NCBI RefSeq assembly: GCF_000712595.1
Contig: NZ_JOTN01000016.1
Span: 1 to 64,000, forward strand
From: Bacillus manliponensis
GTDB lineage: Bacteria > Bacillota > Bacilli > Bacillales > Bacillaceae_G
Length of the DNA stretch: 64,000 nucleotides
Reading direction: 5' to 3'
Made by a program: the position numbers and the translations under genes. A model generated the notes under the pieces. It saw only the letters and a list, made by a program, of their open reading frames with translations. It did not search any database and was not told the origin of the DNA. Below, one piece after another: positions 26,501 through 33,679 of this stretch (within the stretch, counting starts at the first letter, position 1; each line of letters opens with the position of its first letter).

Positions 26501-26672
26501 AGACGAAGAGTCATTAACAAAAGCAGTTGATGCACTAATTGATCTACAGAAATCAGGCCGTTTCATCGGTGTAATTTCACACGTACAAGAATTAAAAAAT
26601 GCGATGCCAGCTGTACTAGAAGTAACGAAAAGGAAAGATGGATGTAGTACGACGAGGTTTGTGGTGAAGTAA
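23583..26672 (+). CDS. sbcC: nuclease subunit SbcC
   Basis: A 1029-residue Rad50-type SMC-like ATPase. The Walker A loop SGNTGAGKTT lies at about residues 34-43, the Q-loop near QFSQIVMLPQGEF, the ABC signature LSGGEKF near 933, and Walker B MFIDEGFGSLDEES near 965. Between them are two long coiled coils joined by the zinc hook C-P-V-C-G (about 520). It powers and dimerises the SbcD nuclease. It directly follows sbcD by two bases. Composition and length are normal, with no interruption. A strong terminator follows. Confidence 0.96.
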   Translation: MRPIQLIMTAFGPYKQCETIRFDELGEHRIFAISGNTGAGKTTIFDAICYALYGEASGEERNDTNMLRSQFAEDDMYTSVELLFQLKEKTYCIKRQLGHRKQGNKTVTGHAIEFYEVIDDEHVPCVDRFHVTDVNKKVETLIGLTKHQFSQIVMLPQGEFRKLLTSETENKEEILRRIFKTDRYKLMRELLDQKRKEWKELLQGKLKERELYFRNAFQLPIRDGALLEGLSAQEYVNTHQVVEALQQELTFYEHVLSQLEEKQRVQLTQLKELETRYHAAKAINDRLEELEVKKKRYEELQSERSVIEEKEERFKRAEQASRLLPFEQWYEEAMQSVKEAEQVLENVRTKKEQTDVAYKEATKQYEEEKQKEAVREEKKRNVQELEELQPIIASLADKKLKLQQCEEQIINLKHNIQNLVAEQEKNNMQKQQLSMKLKELEAALAHYVTKLDQLSCMRDDAKVLKQAYDVWQEVQQYEKEKVVAEERKDAATVAYDTLEKQWLNEQAGQLALHLHDGESCPVCGSTSHPKKATEQGVSINEKELNELREQKIKAEKLHMQVEEKWNFYKVQYEQCRKEVVERGYHAENLQEAYALLIQTGKQLAAEVNELKQKEEERKQLLPQVQQLDEKLETIQKQKHEVENSLHRIEMEHVQLRTSFENDQQKIPNELQTMQAWKENYEIITSQLQHFELAWKQAQENYQRLMNENIRVEAEYEASMKQFAVASEKKEENYHRFIAALEQAGFIDQQSYKEAKLSEMEREQLQNHIQSYHSSLQALIKQVEELTEQLQGKVWADLTLLAEQVSNLEIELDIVKEKRQAAKGTMEYVVNLHENIRRIDEQIHEEESAFQELVDLYEVMKGDNESRISFERYILIEYLEQIVQVANERLRKLSNGQFYLKRSERVEKRNRQSGLGLDVYDAYTGQTRDVKTLSGGEKFNASLCLALGMADIIQSYEGGISIETMFIDEGFGSLDEESLTKAVDALIDLQKSGRFIGVISHVQELKNAMPAVLEVTKRKDGCSTTRFVVK

Positions 26673-26681
26673 AGATAGGAA

Positions 26682-26722
26682 AGAAGAGTCCCTACTAATG
26701 ATTCATTAGTAGGGACTCTTTA
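26682..26722 (+). terminator. intrinsic terminator after sbcC
   Basis: AAGAGTCCCTACTAATGA pairs with TCATTAGTAGGGACTCTT and runs into TTTAATTT. Stem about 18 bp. Confidence 0.9.
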
Positions 26723-26769
26723 ATTTGTGTATAAGCATATAAATTAATGAGTGAGGAAAGAAAAAAGAA

Positions 26770-26955
26770 CTATTGTTTCTTCTCTTTCCTTTCCTGAATG
26801 TACATAACTACAGCTAATATTAGTGCGATAGGAATGGTAAATGTTGCAACAATTCCTAAATAGTCAACGCCATCAGGATTTTTATAATCAGTTGTTAGAA
26901 CGACAATAATTAAACCTGCGATTAAAGCCAGTTCACTCCATCTTCTTTTATTCAT
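26770..26955 (-). CDS. small two-helix membrane protein
   Basis: A 61-residue product MNKRRWSELALIAGL... with two hydrophobic helices (about 8-22 and 33-51) separated by DYKNPDGVDYLG and a Lys/Glu-rich tail (QERKEKKQ). It has no clear ribosome site. However, a 51-codon frame (26958-27113) ends just two bases before its ATG, so translation could be coupled. No family is recognised. Confidence 0.5.
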   Translation of the reverse strand: MNKRRWSELALIAGLIIVVLTTDYKNPDGVDYLGIVATFTIPIALILAVVMYIQERKEKKQ

Positions 26956-26957
26956 TA

Positions 26958-27113
26958 TTATAAATAGATTGGTTTTTTATATGTAAGTGAGTAGTGATGA
27001 AAGTTTCTTCTGTTTTGATTTTTTGTATATATTTTATATGACAGGAATTCTATATACGCTTTATTCATATTAGTACTCATCTTAAGTTGTATTTTTATTG
27101 TGATAATAACCAA
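26958..27113 (-). CDS. candidate 51-residue peptide upstream of the small membrane gene
   Basis: A TTG at 27113 lies about 10 bases after a strong GGAGGTGA site and opens a 51-codon frame rich in Lys, Asn, Tyr and Ile that stops two bases before the ATG at 26955. A TATAAT box (complement of about 27143-27148) lies upstream. The same ribosome site could instead serve ATG 27118, which encodes only MDWLLSQ. Composition is not convincingly protein-like, so this may be a leader whose translation couples to the next gene. Confidence 0.3.
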   Translation of the reverse strand: MVIITIKIQLKMSTNMNKAYIEFLSYKIYTKNQNRRNFHHYSLTYKKPIYL

Positions 27114-27181
27114 TCCATTTATTTCACCTCCATCTTTTCATTATACTAAGTCTATTAAAAATCATAAATAGGCTGAGGCTT

Positions 27182-27264
27182 TTTATCCCGCTAAAGCCCG
27201 ATTGGTCGGGCTGACACTCAGTAGGGGATGAAGAAAACCCCTACTGAGTGAAGTTTCACTTTAT
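27182..27264 (-). repeat. interspersed hairpin repeat, minus orientation
   Basis: On the minus strand it starts ATAAAGTGAAACTTCACTCA, has a perfect CTCAGTAGGGG/CCCCTACTGAG stem and CCCGACCAATCGGG stem, and ends AGCGGGATAAA. The first big stem is best preserved here. Confidence 0.88.
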
Positions 27265-27300
27265 GAAATGGAAAGGGAAGAGGAAATTTCATGGAAAAAA

Positions 27301-27323
27301 GACCTGCTATAAGCAGGCCTTTT
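27301..27323 (+). terminator. small terminator-like hairpin
   Basis: CCTGCT pairs with AGCAGG over a three-base loop and CCTTTT follows. No plus-strand gene precedes it in the 600 bases upstream. Confidence 0.45.
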
Positions 27324-27420
27324 GGCATAGTTACACATTGTGCATATCGGAGAGATACATATAGCTTAACAAAAATATGTTTTCGATTCCATACTTTATA
27401 CGTTGAGAAATAAAAAGAAA

Positions 27421-27454
27421 GTCAAAGGGCCCTATTTGAAATAGGGCCCTTGAC
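27421..27454. terminator. GC-rich palindrome
   Basis: AGGGCCCTATTT pairs with AAATAGGGCCCT, extended by GTCAA/TTGAC. It is symmetrical, without a U run on either side, and could end transcripts from the minus-strand frame at 27509. Confidence 0.5.
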
Positions 27455-27508
27455 TAGATAATGTAATCCGTTAAGGAGTTTACAATTAAATCTTATCAGT
27501 AGTTGCTG

Positions 27509-27643
27509 CTAAAGTCTATGTAGAGAGGGTTGAGAAAGTTTTTTGTTTATGAGTAGCTTGTATAAATAGTACTCGTCAACAGGTTCATATAGCATAAAAC
27601 CAGGCTCATCAATTTTCTTTTTTAGTTCAAAAAAGTTCATCAT
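27509..27643 (-). CDS. candidate 44-residue protein or gene remnant
   Basis: The frame MMNFFELKKKIDEPGFMLYE continues PVDEYYLYKLLINKKLSQPS and ends LHRL. Charge distribution and codon use look protein-like, but the ribosome site is weak (CGAAG) and the length is short. It could be a complete small protein or the surviving N-terminus of a larger one. A palindrome lies 55 bases past its stop. Confidence 0.4.
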   Translation of the reverse strand: MMNFFELKKKIDEPGFMLYEPVDEYYLYKLLINKKLSQPSLHRL

Positions 27644-27865
27644 AGTTAACTTCGATTGTTCTTATAATTGTTCTCCATCCCTATAGAATAAAAAATTCTA
27701 CATATAACCATAAATTAAATAACGCAAAACTGTTTATTCTAATAATTTAGACTATTAAACCCATGTTTGATATAATATTGAATAGATTTATATATTTCAT
27801 AAACGATAAAAATATTATGTAAATAAATCATTTTCAAAACATACGCATCACACAGGAGGGAACTT

Positions 27866-28486
27866 ATGCTTATTAAAACAATTATATGTGAAGTAGAGCA
27901 AGAACATCAATCTGCTTTTTCTACCGCACAAGAGGAGTGGAATACTTTGCGACATGTAGAAGGTTTTCACGGACAAGTTGGTGGATGGGATGGAAATGAA
28001 GCTTGTATATTTTCTGTATGGGAACATATGAATGCATATCAAAATTTTATGAACAATATACATGATGCAGTGCTAGAGAGAGGACAGCAACAGCTTACAT
28101 ATACATCATGTAAAACAACACTATATCAATCACTATTTTCGATATCAAACGTTTCATTTACACACGGACTAGGGAAGTGCTCTTTCATAAGAGTGGCTAT
28201 TTGTGATGTGGAAAAGGGAAAAGAAGATCAGTTCTTACATATACAAGAAACAGTTTGGAATGAAGGAATGAATAAGCAAGATGGAATGTTAGGTGGGATT
28301 GTTGGGAAGTCGGTTTCTGAAACAAACCGTTTTATTGTTATTTCATTATGGGAAGATGAAGAAGCTCATCAAAAGTACGTAGATGGAGATTTTACATATT
28401 TATATCGTCAAGCAAACGTATCGGAATATACAATTTCAATACAAGGTAAACAAGTTCCATTTGTACGTGAATGGGTAGTGATATAA
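27866..28486 (+). CDS. YdbC-like protein with two DUF4937/ABM-type domains
   Basis: A 206-residue protein with two tandem ferredoxin-like dimeric alpha-beta domains. The first spans about 1-95 (IICEVEQEHQSAFSTAQEEW ... ACIFSVWE) and the second about 107-206 (AICDVEKGKEDQFLHIQETV ... FIVISLWEDEEAHQKY); the paired F-x-x-x-S-x-W strand is the repeat mark. The closest family I recognise is DUF4937 (YdbC). Related folds include antibiotic-biosynthesis monooxygenases, but no catalytic function can be asserted. GGAGGG lies 6 bases before the ATG. It overlaps by 16 bases the decayed NUDIX gene, so the two were once translationally coupled. Confidence 0.7.
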   Translation: MLIKTIICEVEQEHQSAFSTAQEEWNTLRHVEGFHGQVGGWDGNEACIFSVWEHMNAYQNFMNNIHDAVLERGQQQLTYTSCKTTLYQSLFSISNVSFTHGLGKCSFIRVAICDVEKGKEDQFLHIQETVWNEGMNKQDGMLGGIVGKSVSETNRFIVISLWEDEEAHQKYVDGDFTYLYRQANVSEYTISIQGKQVPFVREWVVI

Positions 28487-28722
28487 AGGGAGAAATACTA
28501 CATCCTAAGCATATTGTGTGTACTTCTGTTGTTATTCAAAATGAAGATATTTTATTTGTTGGAAAGCCCGTTGGAGGAATTGTCACAACGAGTGAGGAAA
28601 GTTTAGAAGTGAAGTGCGTGTCTGTAGAAGAAGCATTTCAAATGGTAACGTAGAAAAATTATAAAGAGCGAAGTGCAAATTGTATAGATGAAGAAAAACA
28701 TTCATTTTTAGTTGAATTTTAA
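28471..28722 (+). pseudogene. NUDIX hydrolase remnant
   Basis: MGSDIKGEILHPKHIVCTSV at the front matches the usual N-terminus of a B. cereus-group NUDIX family. The reading then jumps from QNED straight to ILFVGKPVGGIVTTSEESLE, which is normally the third quarter of the protein. The whole NUDIX box (GX5EX7REUXEEXGU) is missing, an in-frame loss of very roughly 70-80 residues. A TAG at 28651 interrupts what continues in frame as KNYKERSANC to 28720-28722, where relatives have Trp. Two independent lesions make it a pseudogene. Confidence 0.75.
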
Positions 28723-28760
28723 AAAGTCGCACCTGTCTAAGTTTACAGGTGCGACTTTTA
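28722..28760. terminator. bidirectional terminator
   Basis: AAAAGTCGCACCTGT pairs with ACAGGTGCGACTTTT around CTAAGTTT. It ends the DUF4937/NUDIX unit on the plus strand and overlaps the stop of the ZIP gene on the minus strand. Confidence 0.88.
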
Positions 28761-29489
28761 ATGATGAACAAGAAAGCGAATATACATATTTACAATAAAA
28801 AAACCAATTAATACCCAGATAAAAAAAGAACTAATCGTCATACTGTTATATGCTTTTTTCAGCATCTCTTGTAACGTTACATATGATAATGAACCAATCG
28901 CGCTGCCCATAATAATTCCTTGTAAATGAGTCGTTGCATCCCCAAGTGTGTTGCCAACAATTGTACTAAACCCAAGTGTAGCGGATAATAGAAAAATGAT
29001 AAGGAGGAAGAAAGGATATCGATAGTGTGTGAAGAAAAAGGGAATGATGAGTGCTAAACCTTCTGGGATATGATGAAAGATAATTGCGAGTAGTAATGAG
29101 TTAGAAATTGTACTATCACTTGCAAATGCAGCGCCTAATGCAATACCATTTGGTATATTGTGAATAAAAATAGCGAGTGATAAAAACAAAAAAGTTTGCA
29201 AAGGTTGTTGTTTAGTTGAATGCGACGAATGCGAGAAAGAATGGATAATAATCATAAATAACACGCCAAGTATAATACCTAGTAAAGGACCTATAAGATG
29301 AAAAGTAGAAAATGTTTCGGGGATAATTTCTAGTATAAGAAGTGCTAGTAGTAGTCCACCACATAATGCGTATAATCGGTTCATTTTATTTAAGATAAAC
29401 TGTTTTGCTACAAAACCAGCAGATCCGCCAACTAATAATCCTCCAAATGAAAGGATCGTAACGACAAGCGAAGTAGAAATGTGTTGTAT
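28758..29489 (-). CDS. ZIP family divalent metal transporter
   Basis: A ZIP transporter of 243-244 residues with about eight membrane helices. Conserved metal-site helices are HNIPNGIALGAAFA and HHIPEGLALIIPFF, the two signature ZIP motifs, and a His/Ser cytoplasmic loop (HSFSHSSHSTK) precedes them. Such proteins import zinc or related cations. The first ATG (29384) would drop the first helix. The frame remains open upstream and encodes a perfect first helix, LVVTILSFGGLLVGGSAGFV, back to an ATA codon at 29489 placed five bases after GAGGTG. Either ATA serves as start or an original ATG has mutated. Expression may therefore be reduced. Confidence 0.8.
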   Translation of the reverse strand: MQHISTSLVVTILSFGGLLVGGSAGFVAKQFILNKMNRLYALCGGLLLALLILEIIPETFSTFHLIGPLLGIILGVLFMIIIHSFSHSSHSTKQQPLQTFLFLSLAIFIHNIPNGIALGAAFASDSTISNSLLLAIIFHHIPEGLALIIPFFFTHYRYPFFLLIIFLLSATLGFSTIVGNTLGDATTHLQGIIMGSAIGSLSYVTLQEMLKKAYNSMTISSFFIWVLIGFFIVNMYIRFLVHH

Positions 29490-29578
29490 ACAATCACCTC
29501 ATTTTACACTATATTGTATATCATACGGTGTAAGAGAGATGAATAGTCCAACTCTTTATGTTGTTACTCCTAATAAAG

Positions 29579-29613
29579 AAATCCCCTTGGAAAAGATTTT
29601 TTGCAAGGGGATT
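29579..29613 (-). terminator. terminator for ydjO, minus strand
   Basis: ATCCCCTTG (29581-29589) pairs with CAAGGGGAT (29604-29612); on the minus strand the stem is followed by TTCTTTATTA. Confidence 0.7.
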
Positions 29614-29618
29614 GGGCA

Positions 29619-29804
29619 TTACCCTAATCTCGGTAGTAAACGTTCACCACTTGTCATTTCACTTCCACATAAAGGACATTTTGGTTCTTCTTCAAATGAG
29701 AAGTTCTTTCGCATCCATCCTAAACATTCTTCTGATCCACATTCCCAAACAGGGACTTGCTCTGGTGCTACTTCTGTCACATCGTTCTTTTTATTTCGAT
29801 ACAT
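29619..29804 (-). CDS. ydjO: cold-inducible YdjO-type zinc-ribbon protein
   Basis: A 61-residue protein with two cysteine pairs, W-E-C-G-S-E-E-C and K-C-P-L-C-G, in the order of B. subtilis YdjO, plus the shared ECLGWMRKNF segment. The cysteines are likely to bind zinc. YdjO is known as a cold-shock-induced protein of unknown mechanism. Its place 90 bases downstream of a csp gene on the same strand fits that. AAAGGAG lies 8 bases before the ATG. Confidence 0.8.
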   Translation of the reverse strand: MYRNKKNDVTEVAPEQVPVWECGSEECLGWMRKNFSFEEEPKCPLCGSEMTSGERLLPRLG

Positions 29805-29845
29805 GAGACCACTCCTTTTATGTGAAGATATTTGTTTATATAAGT

Positions 29846-29886
29846 AAAAAGGTTGTTAACCTTTCAGTGTTAACAACCTTTTTTTA
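29846..29886. terminator. bidirectional terminator between csp and ydjO
   Basis: AAAAAGGTTGTTAAC pairs with GTTAACAACCTTTTT around CTTTCAGT, with T7 and A5 flanks. It ends csp on the minus strand, so ydjO probably has its own promoter. Confidence 0.9.
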
Positions 29887-29893
29887 GCTTAAA

Positions 29894-30097
29894 TTATAGC
29901 TTTACAACGTTTTTAGCTTGAGGTCCGCGGTTACCTTCTTCAACTTCGAAGCTAACTTCTTGACCTTCGTCAAGAGTTTTGAAGCCGTCGCCAGTGATAG
30001 CAGAGAAGTGAACGAATACGTCGTTACCTTCTGGAACTTCGATGAAACCGAAACCTTTTTCGCTGTTAAACCATTTTACTTTACCTGTTAATGTCAT
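29894..30097 (-). CDS. cold shock protein (Csp family)
   Basis: A 67-residue single cold-shock domain. RNP1 is KGFGFIEV (about residues 14-21) and RNP2 is VFVHFSAI (about 27-34), with KVKWFN at the front and the NRGPQAKNV tail. It binds single-stranded RNA or DNA and acts as an RNA chaperone. AGGAGG lies 8 bases upstream of the ATG. The sequence is closest, from memory, to the CspE/CspD set of B. cereus, but the five paralogues are too alike for a firm symbol. The long structured leader is typical of cold-regulated csp genes. Confidence 0.93.
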   Translation of the reverse strand: MTLTGKVKWFNSEKGFGFIEVPEGNDVFVHFSAITGDGFKTLDEGQEVSFEVEEGNRGPQAKNVVKL

Positions 30098-30675
30098 GGT
30101 AAATGCCTCCTAAAAATAAAAAAATAAAAGTAATATGATCCGTCTTATTTCGTATAAAATAAAAATTCACATATTATCAAAAACCCATAAGGAACGCATA
30201 TCATCCCTAATTGATGCTTGATAATATGTGAAGTGGATTGTTCGCTTAATTACTATTCTTATGTACTTATCATACAACAAAAAGATGTACATATCAAGTC
30301 GTGGGAAGTTATAAATTTGAAATAAAATGAAATTTCATTTCAAATGAACGAGCCGCCGAAGTTATTCGTTTAAATTGCGAATGAAAAGAAGAGGTTTCAA
30401 TAAAAACTAGTACGTTGGAAATAATCTTTTGAAAGTATAAAGAAAACATTGTATAGGAACAAAGGATTATTTCTTTTCTAAAATAGTAATAGTAGGTAGG
30501 GTAGTATTTCTATAATGTTATATCTATTTATTCGGATTTAATTTCTGTTTTTAAATTTTTTGTAAATACGATTTATTTTTTTATTTTTTATGTTAGTATG
30601 TCAGTTGTAAGACCTTTTTATATAAAAACATCGATGTTTAAATAATATTGTTAAAGGAAATTGTGGAGGAACAAC
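30098..30675. other. csp leader and divergent promoter region, no gene
   Basis: Holds the untranslated leader of csp on the minus strand, including a 14-bp inverted repeat (30166-30232), and the promoter region of the GNAT gene at 30676. No further coding frame is supported. Confidence 0.6.
30166..30232 (-). promoter_or_regulatory. csp leader inverted repeat, possible RNA thermosensor
   Basis: TTCACATATTATCA (30166-30179) and TGATAATATGTGAA (30219-30232) are perfect 14-bp reverse complements separated by 39 bases, 69-135 bases before the csp start. If transcribed they form a long stem closing a leader domain, as in csp mRNAs that refold on cold shock. It could alternatively contain the promoter. 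Confidence 0.45.
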
Positions 30676-31545
30676 ATGGGGAATTGTACACTTTATAGTG
30701 ATTATGAACTTGAAGAACCAACGAAAGAGCAATTGTATGATTTTTGGGAAGAAATGCTACATATACCTGCCCAAGCATTACAAAAGTTATATGAAAATAC
30801 ATGTGATAGATTAGCATATGTTCAAAAAAATAAAATTAGTGCGAGCGTAACAACTTTTGCTTTACCCATGATTATAAATCACGTGTATACAAAATCAGTA
30901 GGTGTTCATTGTATTTTATCTAATTCAGAATGTTATGAAAAAGATATGATGAAACATTTAATTCATAATTTATTAGAAAACGTAAATGGAAAATATGAAA
31001 ATATTTTTGTATTTACAGAACATCCAGACTTATATACATCATTCGACTTTCAAGTTATACCACAGCAAATAATGAGCATGTCTTATGAGAAAGAGCACAT
31101 AGTGGAATCACCGTTAAAACAGCTCAATTGTAAAGAGGAAGAAGATCTACAACTGATTCAGGAAATATTAGAAGAAGGACAGTCTCTTTCTAGAGAGTTT
31201 TCCTCGTTAAATCACCAAGTTTCTTCTTATTTAAATATGAAGTCTGATAAATGGAACGATAAATTATATTACTCAAATAATTTGGATGCAATTGTCATAT
31301 ATGAAGTGGTAGATCAAGTATTAAAATTATACGGTGTATATGCTCCAATTATCCCTGTACTTGATGAAGTATGCGCAGAAATTAAAGAAGCATTCTCAGA
31401 GATTAACTTTTATTTTTATCCAGATCAATTGGGTGTTGAAAATACAAAAGTAAAAACATATACATCAGCGAAATCTTTAATGGTTAAAGGTAAATATGTT
31501 AAAGAGTTAGCTGGGTATAAGTATCCGATTTTATCCGAGTTTTAA
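30676..31545 (+). CDS. GNAT-like acetyltransferase
   Basis: A 289-residue protein. The first 150 residues have the GNAT layout: VGVHCILSNSECYEKDMMKH, a degenerate acetyl-CoA loop, and IFVFTEHPDLYTSFDFQVIP, the classic last strand of the fold where an acetyl-acceptor binds. The C-terminal half (KSDKWNDKLYYSNNLDAIVI onward) resembles a second, incomplete GNAT copy. It begins 8 bases after GGAGG; an in-frame ATG at 30661 is further from the site. It is monocistronic, closed by a terminator. Substrate unknown. Confidence 0.6.
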   Translation: MGNCTLYSDYELEEPTKEQLYDFWEEMLHIPAQALQKLYENTCDRLAYVQKNKISASVTTFALPMIINHVYTKSVGVHCILSNSECYEKDMMKHLIHNLLENVNGKYENIFVFTEHPDLYTSFDFQVIPQQIMSMSYEKEHIVESPLKQLNCKEEEDLQLIQEILEEGQSLSREFSSLNHQVSSYLNMKSDKWNDKLYYSNNLDAIVIYEVVDQVLKLYGVYAPIIPVLDEVCAEIKEAFSEINFYFYPDQLGVENTKVKTYTSAKSLMVKGKYVKELAGYKYPILSEF

Positions 31546-31560
31546 ATAAGTAATGATATA

Positions 31561-31616
31561 AAAAAGCTTTGTTAGATTGTTACTTTATGTAATATATTTA
31601 ACAAGGTTTTTTTTGA
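31561..31616 (+). terminator. intrinsic terminator after the 30676 gene
   Basis: AAGCTTTGTTA pairs with TAACAAGGTTT (G-T pairs) and runs into T8. Confidence 0.65.
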
Positions 31617-31720
31617 ATTGTTTCAGAAAGACAGGAAAAATGTTTTGGAATAGCATATAATTGTAAATAAGTAAGCAACCATGTCATTGCGAAAATCTTT
31701 ATGAATGGTGGTGTTATGGA

Positions 31721-32329
31721 TTGGAACTAGATCAATTACTATTGCAACTTGAAAAGTTTGGGGTAGAGCATGATCGCGTAAAAACGAAACGAGAAGAACG
31801 ATTTCGGAATATTTCTCGAGATATGGGGCAATTTTTATTTACTCTTGTAAAAGGGTGTAATAGAAAGAAAATATTAGAGATTGGTACATCAAATGGATTT
31901 TCTACACTATGGCTTGCAAGTGCAGCAAAAGAAAATGGTGGAACAGTTACAACAGTTGAACTTTCATCAGATCGTATCTCACAAGCTTTAGAAAACTTCA
32001 AGCTAGCAAACTTCACAAATCAAATCGATATTCATCATCAAGAAGCGGGAGCTTTTTTAGAAGTACAGCCTCCTAAGTTATATGATTTCATTTTTCTAGA
32101 TGCAGAACGTACACAATACGTATGGTGGTGGGAAAATATAAAGCGTATTTTAATGCCAGGTGGTCTTATTGTCATTGATAATGCAATTTCTCACGAAGAA
32201 GAGTTACAGCCTTTTTTTCGTCTCATTAAAGAGGATGAAACTTTTAAAGGTGTATTAGTTCCTTTAGGAACAGGAGCATATTTCGTTCGGAAAGAATCAG
32301 ACTCGGGTGTAGAAAAGACTCAGTCTTAA
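31721..32329 (+). CDS. SAM-dependent O-methyltransferase
   Basis: A 202-residue class I methyltransferase of the catechol/caffeoyl-CoA type. Motif I is LEIGTSNGFSTLWLA (about residues 49-63); VTTVELSSDRI binds the ribose; YDFIFLDAER (about 117-126) carries the metal-binding aspartate; and GGLIVIDNAI matches the family. The start is TTG at 31721: no ATG or GTG is in frame upstream, and GGTGG lies about 10 bases before. It is monocistronic; a short hairpin (CTCAGTCTTAAGTCTGAG) overlaps its 3' end. Substrate unknown. Confidence 0.8.
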   Translation: MELDQLLLQLEKFGVEHDRVKTKREERFRNISRDMGQFLFTLVKGCNRKKILEIGTSNGFSTLWLASAAKENGGTVTTVELSSDRISQALENFKLANFTNQIDIHHQEAGAFLEVQPPKLYDFIFLDAERTQYVWWWENIKRILMPGGLIVIDNAISHEEELQPFFRLIKEDETFKGVLVPLGTGAYFVRKESDSGVEKTQS

Positions 32330-32551
32330 GTCTGAGGACAATAAAGTTTTAAACAGGTATACTTATGATACAAAACAGGGAATGACTGCAATAGTAGGAA
32401 AAAATCATGAAATATGACATTTTTATACTTGTTTTTCTGTCATACACATGACTACATTGTTGCGTGTTTTTGAATATGATAAGCTAACGATACTATATGA
32501 AAATGATATACATGCGTGTGATGTACGCATAATATAAAGGAGAGATTTGTA

Positions 32552-33658
32552 TTGACTGAATTACAAAGAAACGACATTATATCATCACAAGAGGATGTAA
32601 AAACAGCAGTTGATACTGTTATTAAAGAAGAAGAATTAGTAGAACTAAATAAAGAAGCTGATTTATATGTAAAACAGTTAAATAGTGAACATAATGCGGA
32701 TCTTTCAAAAGTATTATCACAGCTTGCTGATTTAGGAGATAAAGAACAACGTGATGCAGGGCAAACATTATCGGCGTTAAAACGACCAGTATCAGCGATG
32801 ATGAATGGAAAAAATGATGAAATTCCAAACACATTGCTGGATTTACGTAAAGTTGTGTCAGAGTTAAATCCAAATTCATTACAAGTAACTGGTATGAAGC
32901 GTATGATGTATAAAGTGTTCAAGAAAAATCCACTTGAAAACTATGTTCATAAATATCAATCCATTGATAAACAAATTGAGGAAATTATTCGTTCATTATT
33001 AGTAGGACGCGATAATTTACAAGAAGATACAGTTGGGCTTGAAATGTTAAAAGAACAGTCACAACAAAAAATTCATGCACTGGATAAGCAAGTATATTTA
33101 GGTAAGAAATTAGCTAGTATGCTTGAAGCAGAAAAGCAAAATCCAGAAAGACAAAAGGATACACCATTAATTAACGATGCACTAGAGAAAATTTTAGTTC
33201 GTACACGTAATATGCAACAGGCGAAAAGTGTATTACTTCAGTCGATTGCATCAGTTGATATTATTAAGAAAAACAACGAAAAGTTATCAGAAGCAATTCG
33301 AAATGCGATTACGATGACGCAAAATGTTGTCACTGTATCAGCTGCGATCCAGCTTGCATTAACGAATCAGCGTAAAACAATTGATGCAGTGAATGCAACA
33401 AATGAAGCAATTGAATCGATGGTATTAAGTAATTCACGTGCATTAAAAGAAAATACAGAAGAAACAACACGCTTACTTGAAAACCCAGCAATTGGAATGG
33501 AAAAACTTCGTGAATCATTCCAAAATGTCTTTGCAGCAATTGAAGCATCTGAAAAATCAACTGAGCGTATTATTGAATCAAGTAAGAAGTTTGTAATTGA
33601 GCTAGATACGTTTAATGATGAAATGAAACAAAAGCTGATTCAACGTCCAATAAAATAA
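32552..33658 (+). CDS. telA: TelA/KlaA family toxic-anion resistance protein
   Basis: A 368-residue, largely alpha-helical soluble protein of the TelA family: LNPNSLQVTGMKRMMYKVFK and KYQSIDKQIEEIIRSLLVGRDNLQEDT are characteristic, with long heptad-like stretches. Family members were linked to tellurite resistance and, in Firmicutes, to antibiotic and nisin tolerance; the biochemical role is unknown. TTG start 7-8 bases after AAAGGAGAG. It is followed by a membrane-anchored protein after 21 bases, and the two surely form one unit. Confidence 0.85.
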   Translation: MTELQRNDIISSQEDVKTAVDTVIKEEELVELNKEADLYVKQLNSEHNADLSKVLSQLADLGDKEQRDAGQTLSALKRPVSAMMNGKNDEIPNTLLDLRKVVSELNPNSLQVTGMKRMMYKVFKKNPLENYVHKYQSIDKQIEEIIRSLLVGRDNLQEDTVGLEMLKEQSQQKIHALDKQVYLGKKLASMLEAEKQNPERQKDTPLINDALEKILVRTRNMQQAKSVLLQSIASVDIIKKNNEKLSEAIRNAITMTQNVVTVSAAIQLALTNQRKTIDAVNATNEAIESMVLSNSRALKENTEETTRLLENPAIGMEKLRESFQNVFAAIEASEKSTERIIESSKKFVIELDTFNDEMKQKLIQRPIK

Positions 33659-33679
33659 ACATTGTAGGGAGGTGAAACA

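Larger units (their letters stand above)
27119..27865. other. gene-poor interval with repeat and hairpins
   Basis: Contains one interspersed repeat (27182-27264), a terminator-like hairpin (27301-27323), a long palindrome (27421-27454) and a weak 44-codon minus-strand frame (27509-27643). No larger gene is supported. Confidence 0.55.

Noticed and set aside
29479-29847. 122-codon plus-strand frame opposite ydjO
   Set aside because: It is the antisense of the YdjO cysteine pairs and terminator; the minus-strand gene has the ribosome site and family match.
32452-32922. 156-codon minus-strand frame over the telA start
   Set aside because: Ser/Cys-rich shadow that would cover the telA promoter and coding start.
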